Below are positions 8,466 through 17,956 of a stretch of DNA of 64,000 nucleotides, piece after piece. The position numbers and the translations under genes are program-made. The DNA lies in assembly GCF_024710485.1 (NCBI RefSeq), contig NZ_JANJUQ010000023.1, positions 105,328 through 169,327 of the forward strand. The letters run 5' to 3'. The notes beneath the pieces were generated by a model. That model made no database searches and was not told the DNA's origin. It saw only the letters and a program-made list of their open reading frames with translations. This DNA comes from Flavobacterium sp. (lineage in GTDB: Bacteria; Bacteroidota; Bacteroidia; Flavobacteriales; Flavobacteriaceae). Within the stretch, counting starts at the first letter, position 1; the number at the start of each line of letters is the position of its first letter.

Positions 8466-9089
8466 TTAATAATAGAGGTACAATAGTATCGGCTTTTCAG
8501 AGGTGTCAATAATTTTTTCCAAACGATTAAAAAAGGTCTCATTCACCATTGGACACCCCAAACTATTGCATATCGGACTCAATTGTTCCTCATGAGGTAC
8601 TTTCTCATAATGATGCAACACTATAAATCTTTCTAAAGCTTTATCGTTCGTTTTGTCTAGGCCGAAAAGTTTATAAGCTTTGCCGAATTTCCCTGTATAG
8701 TGGCGTCCAATTTCATACTTCCCCAACGATGTAGTGTGCGAATCGGGGATGTTGCTGAAATGTAATTTACCTTCAATACCGGTTTCTGACCCGGAACCAT
8801 GCGCCATTAGTCCTTGATCGATGCATTGGTTTTTCTTTACATTGTAAACAAAGAATCGGTTTTTACCCGACATGATTTTTAAGTCGGCCAAAAAAACTAT
8901 TGCCTCATTGTATTTCGGATTGTTCTCGATAAACTTTTCAATCTCACGTATTTTAGTATACCGTCGTTTTTGTACATCATCGTCGGAAATGGGTATGGAC
9001 TGACTGGATAGTGGTAAAGATTTTTTCCAGTACCAATACCCTAAACCCAAAATGACCATTATTAAAAATATGCCGAACAGTTGCTTCAT
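8466..9089 (-). CDS. L,D-transpeptidase-like (YkuD_2) membrane-anchored protein
   Basis: 207 residues. One N-terminal membrane segment (residues 4-20) leaves the rest in the periplasm. From residue 75 on the sequence matches the murein L,D-transpeptidase catalytic-domain family: MAHGSGSETG, FSNIPDSHTTSLGKYEIG, the active-site His region VLHHYE (159-160), and the catalytic Cys in NSLGCPMV (Cys179). These enzymes cross-link or modify peptidoglycan stem peptides. It starts four bases after the sugar dehydrogenase stop and is probably co-transcribed with it. The active-site residues are intact. Confidence 0.82.
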   Translation of the reverse strand: MKQLFGIFLIMVILGLGYWYWKKSLPLSSQSIPISDDDVQKRRYTKIREIEKFIENNPKYNEAIVFLADLKIMSGKNRFFVYNVKKNQCIDQGLMAHGSGSETGIEGKLHFSNIPDSHTTSLGKYEIGRHYTGKFGKAYKLFGLDKTNDKALERFIVLHHYEKVPHEEQLSPICNSLGCPMVNETFFNRLEKIIDTSEKPILLYLYY

Positions 9090-9093
9090 TGGA

Positions 9094-10467
9094 TTAATCC
9101 TTGACGAGTTTGGTTTGGAACATGGTGCCGTTTAATCCTTTAACGGTAGCCAAATAAATTCCTTTGGCTAAAGAGGCCACTGAAAAACGATGGTTTTCCA
9201 GAGTGTCCAAACCTTGTTCTAAAACTACTTTACCGGTAAGGTCGGTTATGATTACAAAGGTCAGCACATGATTGTTTTCATTTTTAAGATACAATTCTTC
9301 TTTAGCGGGATTCGGATAGAGTTGAATGCCCTTGTTCCCGAAATCATTAACGGATAAACTACTGTCTACCATTTTATAAACTACACCGCCCATAATTACA
9401 TAAATTTCCCCGTCTTTGTCTTCTCCGAAAGTGGTTATCAAATTCGGGCCGTTGTAATTCCAAGTTATCGTTCCGTCAGGGGTTACCCAACCGATTTCTC
9501 CGGTACAATAGTCGGCGAAAAAGTATTTGTTGACAAAATTCGGATAAGTAGAGCCGGTATATACATAACCACCTGTAATGGAACAACGATTGGTGGTGCC
9601 ATGCAAATACACAGCAATTGGTGCATGAGTAGATGCATATCCCGGGCAATCGGTAGTGTTGTAAGCTATATTTCCTTCATAACAACGCCACCCGAAGTTC
9701 AAACCTGTATTGGGAAGCGGTGCAGGAACTTTGTTAATTTCTTCAATCGCATTTTGTCCTACATCGGCTATCCACAAATCACCGTTTAAACGGTTGAATG
9801 AAAACTTCCAAGGATTGCGTAATCCAATACCCCAGATTTCATCATTACCGGCTACGCCAACATAAGGATTAGTTGTCGGAATACCGTAAGGTGAAGCCGA
9901 ATTCACATCAATTCGGAGCATTTTACCTAAATTCTCATTAATATTTTGTGCTCGGTTTCCGGGATCACCGCCACTGCCGCCGTCACCCATGCCAATGTAC
10001 AAATAACCATCGGGACCAAACTTAATCGAACCGCCATTATGGTTGCTAAAAGGTTGGTTCACGGTCAGTAAAACCACTCCGCTGGAGGCATCGGCTATGT
10101 TAGGATCGGAAGAAACCGTGTAGCGGGCAATAACTGTTGCGCCATCACCGGCACGGGTATAATTCACATAAAAATAGCCGTTGGAAGCATAATTGGGATG
10201 AAAGGCCAAACCCAACAATCCTCGTTCACCACCCGATAAGATCGTGGAAGCGGTTAAGGTTAAAAAAGGAGTGGTATTGATGGTGCCGTTCGGATTTAAA
10301 ATGCGAATCAAACCGCTTTGTTGTACCACAAACAAACGAGCATCGTTTGGCGGATGGGCAATTTCAACCGGTGAAGAAAATCCGGAGGCAAAACTTTGTA
10401 AGCCTACAGTTTGGGCTGTAATTACGGTACAACAAAATCCAAAAAAAGAGAGTAATAGTTTTTTCAT
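9094..10467 (-). CDS. Secreted PQQ-dependent sugar dehydrogenase-like protein with T9SS signal
   Basis: 457 residues: signal peptide ending ITAQ, a six-bladed beta-propeller of the glucose/sorbosone dehydrogenase (GSDH, HHIP-like) family at about 22-365, and a T9SS type A sorting domain at about 380-457 (LYPNPAKEELYLKN, LAKGIYLATVKG, KLVKD at the end). Propeller hallmarks are GGERGLLGLAFHPNY, the calcium/PQQ-site region SNHNGGSIKFGPDGYLYIGMGDGG, and GLRNPWKFSF. Members oxidise aldoses using PQQ. Export across the outer membrane by T9SS is inferred from the C-terminus. Whether this organism makes or imports PQQ cannot be judged here. Confidence 0.88.
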   Translation of the reverse strand: MKKLLLSFFGFCCTVITAQTVGLQSFASGFSSPVEIAHPPNDARLFVVQQSGLIRILNPNGTINTTPFLTLTASTILSGGERGLLGLAFHPNYASNGYFYVNYTRAGDGATVIARYTVSSDPNIADASSGVVLLTVNQPFSNHNGGSIKFGPDGYLYIGMGDGGSGGDPGNRAQNINENLGKMLRIDVNSASPYGIPTTNPYVGVAGNDEIWGIGLRNPWKFSFNRLNGDLWIADVGQNAIEEINKVPAPLPNTGLNFGWRCYEGNIAYNTTDCPGYASTHAPIAVYLHGTTNRCSITGGYVYTGSTYPNFVNKYFFADYCTGEIGWVTPDGTITWNYNGPNLITTFGEDKDGEIYVIMGGVVYKMVDSSLSVNDFGNKGIQLYPNPAKEELYLKNENNHVLTFVIITDLTGKVVLEQGLDTLENHRFSVASLAKGIYLATVKGLNGTMFQTKLVKD

Positions 10468-10518
10468 AGCAGTTGGTTTTGGGTAAAGTTAAAAAAAACC
10501 AATTACTAATACAAGTGT

Positions 10519-12471
10519 TTAAAAATCAAACTCTTCCATATTCAGGCTGTCGTTTTCCACAGTTGCTATGGTTTTTTGTTTTAAGTACTGTTGTGCCGCC
10601 CCTGAGATGGTTAACGGGAAATTGCCGATAGTGTCTGTGTCGGTCAATAGTTTTCTTCTCAACATCAATCGGGTTAGAAAATCGTTTTGTTGGCGTGCAA
10701 AGGGTTTAAGTTGTTGTTCGCCGTCAAAGCGGTACATAAATCCTTTGGGTTTCGGAACTATGGTGGCCAAAAACAAGCATTCATTCAAATTCAAATCGGC
10801 CGGTCTTTTTTGGAAGTAAAACTGAGCCGCTTCACCAATACCGTAAACATTCGGTCCCCATTCGATAACGTTGAAATACACTTCCAACATCCGCTCTTTG
10901 GAACTGATTCGATTGTTTTCTAGGATATAAACCAGTAAGATTTCTTCCAATTTACGGGATAGGGTTTTTTCGCGGGTAAGAAAAACATTTTTCACCAACT
11001 GCATGCTAATCGTGCTGGCACCGCGGGCGAATTTTTTGGTTTTGATGTTTTTGACAATCGATTGTTTAAAGGCTTCTCCGATAAATCCGCGATGGTTAAA
11101 AAACGATGGATCTTCACTGGTGAGTACGCATTTTTGTATGTAAGGCGAAATCTCGGCTAGAGGTGTGAAATTAGGATTCGACGGGCCAACCACAATCGGG
11201 CGTTGCGGGATACCTTTTTCAATGGCGCGATAAGTAAATTCTCCGTTGATTTTATTTAAATCGGCTTCTCCGTATTTGGTAATTTTAAGGCCTTCGGGTT
11301 GGAGTTTGCTCTCAAAAACCAACTCTTTGGGTTTGTGATTATTGTATTCAAAGCGCAAAGCATAACTGAAGTTTCCTTGGGCTTCCATACCCTCAAAATG
11401 ACGAAACAATCCGGTTGGTAACGAGTTGATGAAATCTTGTGCTTGCATTTTCTGAATGTCCAATTGCAGGGCGTAAATTTTGTCTTCTTGGTTGGTGTAA
11501 GACATATAAGGACGGCATTTGATGTTGTTTAATTGCAAAGCCGAAGTGCTGTCGAGCGCCAAAAAGCGTGAGCCGACAATCCAACGGTAATCAAATCTGG
11601 CGTTTTGGATAACCACATCTTTAGAAGCAATTTTAGGATGGTTGACTACTAAATTTCGTATGGAAGAATAACCGTCGATGTGTAATTCGCCACGGTTCAT
11701 TGTGAGATTTTCCAAGTTGAAATGAATTGATTGAAATCCGGTTTTCAACTGAAATTTTTGGTCTAAATAAGGCAGTCGAATCGTATCACTTTTCGGATTG
11801 AAGAACTCCAAATCGGCTTTGCGTTCCCGCGGATCGGCAAATCCGTTAATGGCCCATTGCTGGGAGAAATTTTCCGAAGTTACGGTAATCAAAGTCGTCA
11901 ATTTTTTATCGGATAGCGCCAATTGATTGAAATCGAATACCACTTGATGTCCCAAATCGTCAATTTTTACGACAAATCCTTTCACTTGCATGTTGGTAGG
12001 CACCAAGTCGAGTAAGTTAGACGTAATACGATTAAGTAATTTGGCGTAATTGACTTCGGTAGTTTCTTGTTTTTCCTTTTTGGACCGAAGAAACGCCTCG
12101 AAGTTGCTGCCGTTTTTGGTTTTGACCAACTGTATATAACCACGGTTGATGTCGAGTTTGCCCAATTGGATGTCGCCCGTGAATAGTTTCCAAAAATTCA
12201 CTGTGGTCTTTAAATTATCTATACGTACCAAAGTGTCAGCTTGGTTCGGCACCAGCGTAATGTGTTGGAACTCTAAGTCGGACAATCCCTGAAATTCCGC
12301 TTTGGCCACCTGAAATCGACATTGGTAGTCGCGTTGCATTTTGGCATCAATCCTATCAATCACTTTGTTCAAAAGACTGCCCCGAAACACAAAAAGCAAT
12401 ACTAAGCCCAACAGCAACAAAACGCTGCCAATTTTCAAGCCTAGAAAAACTTTTTGTCGAGTAGTTCTCAT
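10519..12471 (-). CDS. AsmA-like/GT51 peptidoglycan glycosyltransferase fusion
   Basis: 650 residues. One membrane segment (12-30) is followed by about 370 residues that resemble the AsmA/TamB N-terminal domain: the opening membrane helix, then beta-rich segments such as FQHITLVPNQADTLVRIDNL. The C-terminal third is a GT51 transglycosylase: EDPSFFNHRGF with catalytic Glu, GASTISMQLVKN, LVYILENNRISSKERMLE, and YGIGEAAQFYF. No transpeptidase domain is present, so it would polymerise lipid II only, like monofunctional MtgA. The combination of a long AsmA-like domain with GT51 occurs in Bacteroidota but is not the usual proteobacterial layout. Its start overlaps the gldH stop (TGATG), which implies co-translation. 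Confidence 0.85.
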   Translation of the reverse strand: MRTTRQKVFLGLKIGSVLLLLGLVLLFVFRGSLLNKVIDRIDAKMQRDYQCRFQVAKAEFQGLSDLEFQHITLVPNQADTLVRIDNLKTTVNFWKLFTGDIQLGKLDINRGYIQLVKTKNGSNFEAFLRSKKEKQETTEVNYAKLLNRITSNLLDLVPTNMQVKGFVVKIDDLGHQVVFDFNQLALSDKKLTTLITVTSENFSQQWAINGFADPRERKADLEFFNPKSDTIRLPYLDQKFQLKTGFQSIHFNLENLTMNRGELHIDGYSSIRNLVVNHPKIASKDVVIQNARFDYRWIVGSRFLALDSTSALQLNNIKCRPYMSYTNQEDKIYALQLDIQKMQAQDFINSLPTGLFRHFEGMEAQGNFSYALRFEYNNHKPKELVFESKLQPEGLKITKYGEADLNKINGEFTYRAIEKGIPQRPIVVGPSNPNFTPLAEISPYIQKCVLTSEDPSFFNHRGFIGEAFKQSIVKNIKTKKFARGASTISMQLVKNVFLTREKTLSRKLEEILLVYILENNRISSKERMLEVYFNVIEWGPNVYGIGEAAQFYFQKRPADLNLNECLFLATIVPKPKGFMYRFDGEQQLKPFARQQNDFLTRLMLRRKLLTDTDTIGNFPLTISGAAQQYLKQKTIATVENDSLNMEEFDF

Positions 12472-12932
12472 CAGTTCGATTTTTCAATGGTAATGCCCAA
12501 GTTAGAGATATTGGGCACATAAGGATGTCCAAATTTATGAAAAACCGTAAAAGTATATTTCCCTTTCCTCAGTGGGAAATTGGTTTTAAAAGTCTGTTCC
12601 AAATCGCAGATATCGCCCAGGCAGTCGCCTAAGTCTTTTCCTTGCGCATCTTTGAGGATTAGATCGAAGAACACTACTTCGGTTTTTCCTTCCGGATAGG
12701 TGATGCCAACGCCTAACGGAATCCGGTCAAATTGGTAATCGTAAACGTGACTGATGTTGAGGGACAAGTGGTAGTTTTGAGCCGTTTGGTTGTCAAATTC
12801 AAACGACTTGACATCGTCTTTCATCCACTGATTGGCAGTGAAATCGGAAGTGCTTTCGGAGTAAATGAATCTTTCTTTACAAGAAATGAAAAATACGAAC
12901 GAAAACAGGAGTAAAGTTGGTTTTAGTTTCAT
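12471..12932 (-). CDS. gldH: Gliding motility lipoprotein GldH
   Basis: 153 residues from MKLKPTLLLFSFVFF with lipobox ISC. The mature part fits GldH: NQWMKDDVKSFEF, a YHLSLNISHVYDYQF segment, IPLGVGITYPEGKTE, and LRKGKYTFTVFHKF. GldH is one of the lipoproteins needed for flavobacterial gliding and T9SS function. The in-frame ATG 18 bases upstream would put extra residues ahead of the signal peptide and is less likely. The gene sits between radA and the GT51 fusion, with its stop overlapping the next start. Confidence 0.87.
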   Translation of the reverse strand: MKLKPTLLLFSFVFFISCKERFIYSESTSDFTANQWMKDDVKSFEFDNQTAQNYHLSLNISHVYDYQFDRIPLGVGITYPEGKTEVVFFDLILKDAQGKDLGDCLGDICDLEQTFKTNFPLRKGKYTFTVFHKFGHPYVPNISNLGITIEKSN

Positions 12933-12986
12933 AAGGGTTTCGTTTACCATAACAACGAGTGAAAGCTTGGTTTATTGTGTTGGAAA

Positions 12987-14348
12987 TCAGCCAAACAATT
13001 GTTCGACCACTTCTTCGATTTTAGAAACCAAGACAATTTTGATGAGCGGATTTTTGATGGCAATTTTATTGTATTTGGAAACAAATATGGTGGCAAAGCC
13101 TAATTTTTCCGCTTCCTGTATGCGTTGCTCTACGCGGTTCACGGGGCGAATTTCTCCCGACAGACCTACTTCTCCGGCAAAACAAACGTCTTTTCCAACT
13201 GCAATATCTTCGTTGGAGGACAAAATGGCCGCGACTACCGCCAAATCAATCGCCGGATCATCTACCGAGATACCGCCGGTTACGTTCAAAAACACATCTT
13301 TAGTACCTAAGCGAAATCCGGCACGTTTCTCTAAAACGGCCAAAATCATATTCAATCGTTTGGCGTTATAGCCGGTAGTGCTGCGTTGCGGTGTTCCGTA
13401 AACAGCGGTGGAAACGAGTGCTTGAATTTCAATCATCAACGGGCGCATGCCTTCTAACGTAGAGGCAATGGCTGTGCCCGAAAGTTCTTCTTCCCGATGG
13501 GAAATGAGGATTTCCGAAGGATTAGAAACTTCTCGTAAACCGGAACCTTGCATTTCGTAGATGCCCAATTCGGCTGTAGAACCAAAACGGTTTTTGAGCG
13601 ATCGCAAAATGCGGTAAACGTGGTTTCGGTCGCCTTCAAACTGCAACACCGTGTCAACCATGTGTTCCAAAATCTTCGGTCCGGCTATGTTGCCGTCTTT
13701 GGTGATATGACCAATCAGGATGACCGGGATATTGGTTTCCTTGGCAAATTTGATTAATTCAGCCGTAGTTTCCCGAATTTGAGAAATGCTTCCGGCAGTC
13801 GATTCTATATGGTCGGTATGCAGGGTTTGAATGGAATCAATAATCACTATATCCGGTTCCACTTCCACTATATGTCGGAAGATGTTTTGGGTTTTGGTTT
13901 CGGTTAAAATTAAGCAGTTTTCACTGTTGGGGTTGATGCGTTCCGCACGCATTTTGATTTGCTTCTGACTTTCTTCGCCCGAAACATAGAGCGTTTTATA
14001 AGGTAATTTTAGTGAAATTTGAAGCAGTAATGTACTCTTTCCAATACCGGGTTCACCTCCCAAAAGAATCAATGAGCCGGGAACGATGCCGCCACCTAAT
14101 ACACGGTTCAATTCGCCGTCGGTGGTGTCCATACGGACTTCCTGCGTCGAATCGATTTCTTTTATTTTTAAGGGCTTGGAAACCCTTTTGTTTTCGGTTG
14201 CGGTAGGTTTCCAACTTGTTTTTTCTTCTTTTTGAATAATTTCCTCCGCTATGGTATTCCATTCTTTACAAGCATTGCATTGCCCTTGCCATTTGGCGTA
14301 TTGAGTGCCGCAATTTTGACAAAAGAAAGACGTTTTGAGTTTAGACAT
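12987..14348 (-). CDS. radA: DNA repair protein RadA
   Basis: 453 residues, full length. N-terminal C4 zinc finger (FFCQNCGTQYAKWQGQCNAC), Walker A GGEPGIGKSTLL, Walker B region DIVIIDSIQTL, the RadA signature KNRFG, and a C-terminal Lon-protease-like domain (RLGTKDVFLNVTGGISVDDP). RadA is a RecA-related DnaB-type helicase that drives branch migration during recombinational repair. Its start codon overlaps the stop codon of the upstream esterase-like gene by one base, so the two are translationally coupled. Confidence 0.96.
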   Translation of the reverse strand: MSKLKTSFFCQNCGTQYAKWQGQCNACKEWNTIAEEIIQKEEKTSWKPTATENKRVSKPLKIKEIDSTQEVRMDTTDGELNRVLGGGIVPGSLILLGGEPGIGKSTLLLQISLKLPYKTLYVSGEESQKQIKMRAERINPNSENCLILTETKTQNIFRHIVEVEPDIVIIDSIQTLHTDHIESTAGSISQIRETTAELIKFAKETNIPVILIGHITKDGNIAGPKILEHMVDTVLQFEGDRNHVYRILRSLKNRFGSTAELGIYEMQGSGLREVSNPSEILISHREEELSGTAIASTLEGMRPLMIEIQALVSTAVYGTPQRSTTGYNAKRLNMILAVLEKRAGFRLGTKDVFLNVTGGISVDDPAIDLAVVAAILSSNEDIAVGKDVCFAGEVGLSGEIRPVNRVEQRIQEAEKLGFATIFVSKYNKIAIKNPLIKIVLVSKIEEVVEQLFG

Positions 14349-15613
14349 TATTCTGATTTTTTCTCTTCCGTAGGGGTTTCTGTCGGGGTTTCACTTGGCG
14401 TTTCTGTCGGCACTTCTTCTACAGGAGTTTCTTCTATAACTTCTTTTCCTTTTTGGCCTTTTTTAGGAAGTGATTTTTTCAATTCATCGGCTCTTTCCAT
14501 CATCATGTCTTTGGTCAAATCACCTACTTCTGCTTGTTGGAATGCGGCCAGGTACGATTTTACAGCTCGAGCGTTATCGCCTTGTTTTTCATACATCTGT
14601 GCCATATGGTAGTCGGCCAACATGGTTTTCGGATAATGTTTTCGGGCCAGTTGTGACAATTGATCGAATTCGTTGTACGCTTTGTTTTTCAGGATGGCGG
14701 CTTCAATCGCTTTGAAATCATTCATTCTGATTTGTAGTTTCAGGTTGAATGATTTTTCCAACACATCGTATTTCTGAATCAAATAATCTACATAACCTGA
14801 AGGCAAAACGGCGATTTTCTCCTGAAATTCGATAGTGGAAATCGGTTGGTAAACCGAGAATATTTGGTACAATGCACTCGGAATGGCATGTAAAACCAAG
14901 GAGTAATGCGAAGAACCTTTGAAATCATCGTAACGGTAATTTACTTTCGGATTGTTAATTTTACTTGCCAATTCATCCAAAGCCTGTATGCGCGTTCTCA
15001 TTTTTTTGACATCGCCGTCGGCAGAACAATGGTAGTAAAAAAGCGGTTGTTGTAGCGTTGTTAAACGTTCCAAGATACGTTCTTCCATTTCGGCACCCAA
15101 CTCCGGACTCATCGAAATAAAAGCGTTAAAAATAGGTTGGTCTTTGTACAAATAGCAATTTAAAAATCCGGCTGTTGTGTCTAATCCGGCGGCAATGCGG
15201 AACGGGGCAACACGGAAGTTTTTCTCAACCATCGGAATCAATTCCATCCCAATGAATTCAAAGAAAGCTTCTCCTTTTTCAGAGGGTAAACCGGTAGTTT
15301 CATCCAACATACAGTCGGTTTCGCGCTCATTGTTTTTATTTTGACTGATGGCTACTACAATCACTTCAGGCAAATCATCCCAATAGTAGCCGTAACTCAA
15401 AGCACCTTGAAAGGCATCGTGTAGGAACTCGCCGTCCAACAGTAACAACATTGGGTATTTTTGTGCTTTGTTTTTGGAATAGGAAGGCGGCAGAGTGATT
15501 TTAATTTCGCGGTCTTCATTCAGTTTCTTGGAAGTGATGGTATCCGTTATGGTTTTTTGAGCCATCACAGTACCGGAGCAAACCAACAGTAATAGTAAAA
15601 ACAGTTGTTTCAT
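14348..15613 (-). CDS. Exported esterase-fold protein with TPR and acidic tail, nucleophile Ser missing
   Basis: 421 residues: signal peptide (to about residue 19), an alpha/beta-hydrolase domain of the esterase D-like family (PF00756 type; 25-250), a helical TPR-like segment (about 330-375, ADYHMAQMYEKQGDNARAVK) and a Pro/Thr/Glu-rich tail. In this family the nucleophile elbow reads GHSxGG. Here the matching segment is RIAAGLDTTAGFL, with Asp145 where Ser is expected. A His-containing GSSHYS segment remains. The protein may be catalytically inactive and serve in binding. It is the fourth gene of the panC-panD-flippase-esterase-radA leftward block. Confidence 0.75.
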   Translation of the reverse strand: MKQLFLLLLLVCSGTVMAQKTITDTITSKKLNEDREIKITLPPSYSKNKAQKYPMLLLLDGEFLHDAFQGALSYGYYWDDLPEVIVVAISQNKNNERETDCMLDETTGLPSEKGEAFFEFIGMELIPMVEKNFRVAPFRIAAGLDTTAGFLNCYLYKDQPIFNAFISMSPELGAEMEERILERLTTLQQPLFYYHCSADGDVKKMRTRIQALDELASKINNPKVNYRYDDFKGSSHYSLVLHAIPSALYQIFSVYQPISTIEFQEKIAVLPSGYVDYLIQKYDVLEKSFNLKLQIRMNDFKAIEAAILKNKAYNEFDQLSQLARKHYPKTMLADYHMAQMYEKQGDNARAVKSYLAAFQQAEVGDLTKDMMMERADELKKSLPKKGQKGKEVIEETPVEEVPTETPSETPTETPTEEKKSE

Positions 15614-15669
15614 GGGCTTTGGTTTTGGTTAAATAGACAATAGTGCTAAAAGACTAGCAATATAGTAAA

Positions 15670-16635
15670 TTATTTATTGCGGTTGAATACCGGCAATAAA
15701 ACATAAGAAATGAGCCCAAGTAGTATGGTTAGTACTGTTTGCGAGGTCCAAACCAACCAACCGTAAGCTGTTCCAACATCGTTAGAGATACCGTAAAGTG
15801 AGAAAATAAGCGCAATTGAAAAAGGATAAGCGCCTAAGCCGCCATTGGAAAACCCAACAGCCAAACTCCCGAAAATGAATCCCATAATGACAATGTCAAA
15901 ACTCATATCCGCTGTTTCCGGTAGAGCAAAAATCGAGACGTAAAACATCACCAAATAGGAGAACCAAATAAAGAATGAATGAAAAATATATTCCCATTTT
16001 TTCTCCATTTTGAATAGTGTGGTCATCCCTTCGATCAATCCCGAAAGCTTTTTTTTGAGTTTTAGTATAATTTTCCATTCGGCATAAATCCAAATTAAGA
16101 GAAAAATGAGTCCCATAACCACGGCAAAAACCACGTAATAAAGTATGGTTTGCAAGGAAATGTTTTTGCTTAGCAGGAATTGGTAGATGGCTTCAAATTG
16201 AGAGACAAAGCCAATAAGCACAAATAGAAAAAAGATGCATAAGTCTACAATTCTCTCAGCTACTATAGTTCCGAAAGCTTTGTCAAAAGGCACATCTTCG
16301 TATTTTTTCAATAAAGCAGCACGGGAAATTTCGCCTGAGCGCGGCACCGTAAGGTTGACTAAATAAGAAACCGAAACGGTAAAAAAATTGTTGTAAAAAC
16401 GGGTTTGGTAACCCAAATGGTTCAGGGCGAATTTCCAACGGTAGGCTCTCGACCAATATCCGATAAGGGCAATTACTAATGACAACAAGATGTAGTAATA
16501 ATTGGCCTTTTGAAAACTGATTTTTATCTTCTCAATTTCATCGGGTTTGAGCGTGGTGTATTGGTAGTAAATGATACCGATTCCTATCAAAAGAGGAACG
16601 AGTATGGTGAGCCATTTACGAATATGATTTTTCAA
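15670..16635 (-). CDS. Flippase-like membrane protein (LPG synthase TM family)
   Basis: 321 residues with about eight hydrophobic segments and short loops. The sequence matches the UPF0104/lysylphosphatidylglycerol synthase transmembrane family (PF03706): GYWSRAYRWKFALNHLG near residue 60, and NLTVPRSGEISRAALLKKYE, the diagnostic P-R-x-G-E motif. Members lack the cytoplasmic aminoacyl-transferase part of MprF and are thought to flip lipids; the substrate is unknown. It starts four bases before panD ends its frame, so it is probably transcribed with the pantothenate genes. Confidence 0.8.
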   Translation of the reverse strand: MKNHIRKWLTILVPLLIGIGIIYYQYTTLKPDEIEKIKISFQKANYYYILLSLVIALIGYWSRAYRWKFALNHLGYQTRFYNNFFTVSVSYLVNLTVPRSGEISRAALLKKYEDVPFDKAFGTIVAERIVDLCIFFLFVLIGFVSQFEAIYQFLLSKNISLQTILYYVVFAVVMGLIFLLIWIYAEWKIILKLKKKLSGLIEGMTTLFKMEKKWEYIFHSFFIWFSYLVMFYVSIFALPETADMSFDIVIMGFIFGSLAVGFSNGGLGAYPFSIALIFSLYGISNDVGTAYGWLVWTSQTVLTILLGLISYVLLPVFNRNK

Positions 16636-16638
16636 CGT

Positions 16639-16989
16639 TTAGGTAAGAGAATTGTCTTTTTCGTTAGGGAAAACCAACCACGGTTTAAAGGTTTTGGCTT
16701 CTTCAAAATCCATGATGGCATACGACATAATGATTATGATGTCGCCTTTGTGTACTTTGCGGGCAGCCGGACCGTTAAGGGTAATTTCTCCGGAGTTTTT
16801 CAGTCCTTTGATAACGTAGGTTTCGAAACGCTCGCCATTGTTCACGTTTACGATAGACACTTTTTCCCCTTCGATTAGGTTGGAGGCGTCCATCAGGGCT
16901 TCATCAATAGTGATGCTGCCGATGTAATTTAAATCGGCACCGGTTACTTTAACACGGTGTATTTTAGATTTTACTACTTGAATTTGCAT
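16639..16989 (-). CDS. panD: Aspartate 1-decarboxylase
   Basis: 116 residues, the usual size. PanD makes beta-alanine from aspartate for pantothenate synthesis. The pyruvoyl enzyme is produced by self-cleavage between Gly24 and Ser25; here YIGS places exactly Gly24-Ser25. [20 protein letters not shown] is the conserved C-terminal region. It follows panC by 13 bases and so forms an operon with it. Confidence 0.96.
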   Translation of the reverse strand: MQIQVVKSKIHRVKVTGADLNYIGSITIDEALMDASNLIEGEKVSIVNVNNGERFETYVIKGLKNSGEITLNGPAARKVHKGDIIIIMSYAIMDFEEAKTFKPWLVFPNEKDNSLT

Positions 16990-17002
16990 GGGGCAAAGGT
17001 AA

Positions 17003-17851
17003 TTAATTTAATGAAATAGTGTCAATCAATCGGACATTGTTGACAAAAACTGCAATGAAGGCGCGGTATTTTTTGTTTTTGCTTTTACGGATACAAGGCA
17101 ACAAAGTGGCTTCGTCGGCAATTTGGAAGTATTCCAAGACAAAATCAGGATGTTTGGCAAAGCTTTTTTGTACCCAATGGATGACCTCGGCGGCCGATTT
17201 TTTAGCAAACAGTTTTCGGCTTTCCTGTAATATTTTGTAGATAACGGCGGCTTCATTTCGTTCTGCCTCGGAAAGTCTTTCGTTTCTTGAGCTCATCGCC
17301 AAACCGTTTGGTTCTCTTAAAATAGGGCAACCGATGATGTTTACCGGAAGTTTCTCTTTCGCGGTCATTTTCTTAACAATTTGCAACTGCTGGAAATCTT
17401 TCTCGCCAAAGTAGGCGTTAGTGGGTTTTACAATTTCAAATAATCGCTTTACAATAGTGCCCACACCGTTAAAATGGCCGGGACGGAATTGTCCTTCCAT
17501 TTGATGTTCGAGTCCGTCAAAATCAAAAGATTCCGAAACGGTATTGCCTTGGTAAATATCGTCTACGCTTGGTGCAAATACGATGATTTTATCGGAAACG
17601 GTTTTGATTTTGGCCACATCGGTGTCTAAGGTTCTCGGGTATTTGGCCAAATCTTCCGCATTGTTAAACTGCGTTGGATTTACAAAAATACTGATGACGG
17701 TGATTTCGTTGTTCGCTACAGCGGCTTTGAGCAATGACAAATGACCTTCGTGCAAAGCCCCCATAGTAGGCACAAAACCAATGGTAGAATTGAGTTTAGA
17801 AACGGAAGCTAAATGAGCAACTAATTCATTTTGACTGTTAAAAATGAGCAT
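17003..17851 (-). CDS. panC: Pantothenate synthetase
   Basis: 282 residues. PanC ligates pantoate and beta-alanine using ATP. Seen: [17 protein letters not shown] (the HIGH-type nucleotide site), the pantoate-binding segment [29 protein letters not shown], and the KMSKS-like [10 protein letters not shown]. It is the first gene of the leftward block and has a TAAGTTTG -7 box 21 bases before the start. The divergent gene on the other side encodes a GT5-type protein. Confidence 0.96.
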   Translation of the reverse strand: MLIFNSQNELVAHLASVSKLNSTIGFVPTMGALHEGHLSLLKAAVANNEITVISIFVNPTQFNNAEDLAKYPRTLDTDVAKIKTVSDKIIVFAPSVDDIYQGNTVSESFDFDGLEHQMEGQFRPGHFNGVGTIVKRLFEIVKPTNAYFGEKDFQQLQIVKKMTAKEKLPVNIIGCPILREPNGLAMSSRNERLSEAERNEAAVIYKILQESRKLFAKKSAAEVIHWVQKSFAKHPDFVLEYFQIADEATLLPCIRKSKNKKYRAFIAVFVNNVRLIDTISLN

Positions 17852-17871
17852 TGGCTTGTGTAAATGAGTTG

Positions 17872-17879
17872 CAAACTTA
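17872..17879 (-). promoter_or_regulatory. panC operon -7 box
   Basis: TAAGTTTG on the minus strand (17879-17872) matches TAnnTTTG; the leader would be about 15 bases. Confidence 0.5.
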
Positions 17880-17910
17880 CTATTTTCATAAATAACTGCA
17901 TAAATTTTTG

Positions 17911-17918
17911 TACTTTTG
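17911..17918 (+). promoter_or_regulatory. -7 box of the GT5-like gene
   Basis: TACTTTTG matches TAnnTTTG, 38 bases before the start. A TTTC at 17884-17887 is 23 bases upstream and could act as a weak -33 element. Confidence 0.5.
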
Positions 17919-17956
17919 CCTGTTTTTTATTGCCAATAAATAAAGTTACATAAATT

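Noticed and set aside
12865..13371. A 168-codon frame opposite radA and gldH
   Set aside because: It is antisense to two securely identified genes and its sequence has no protein-like features.
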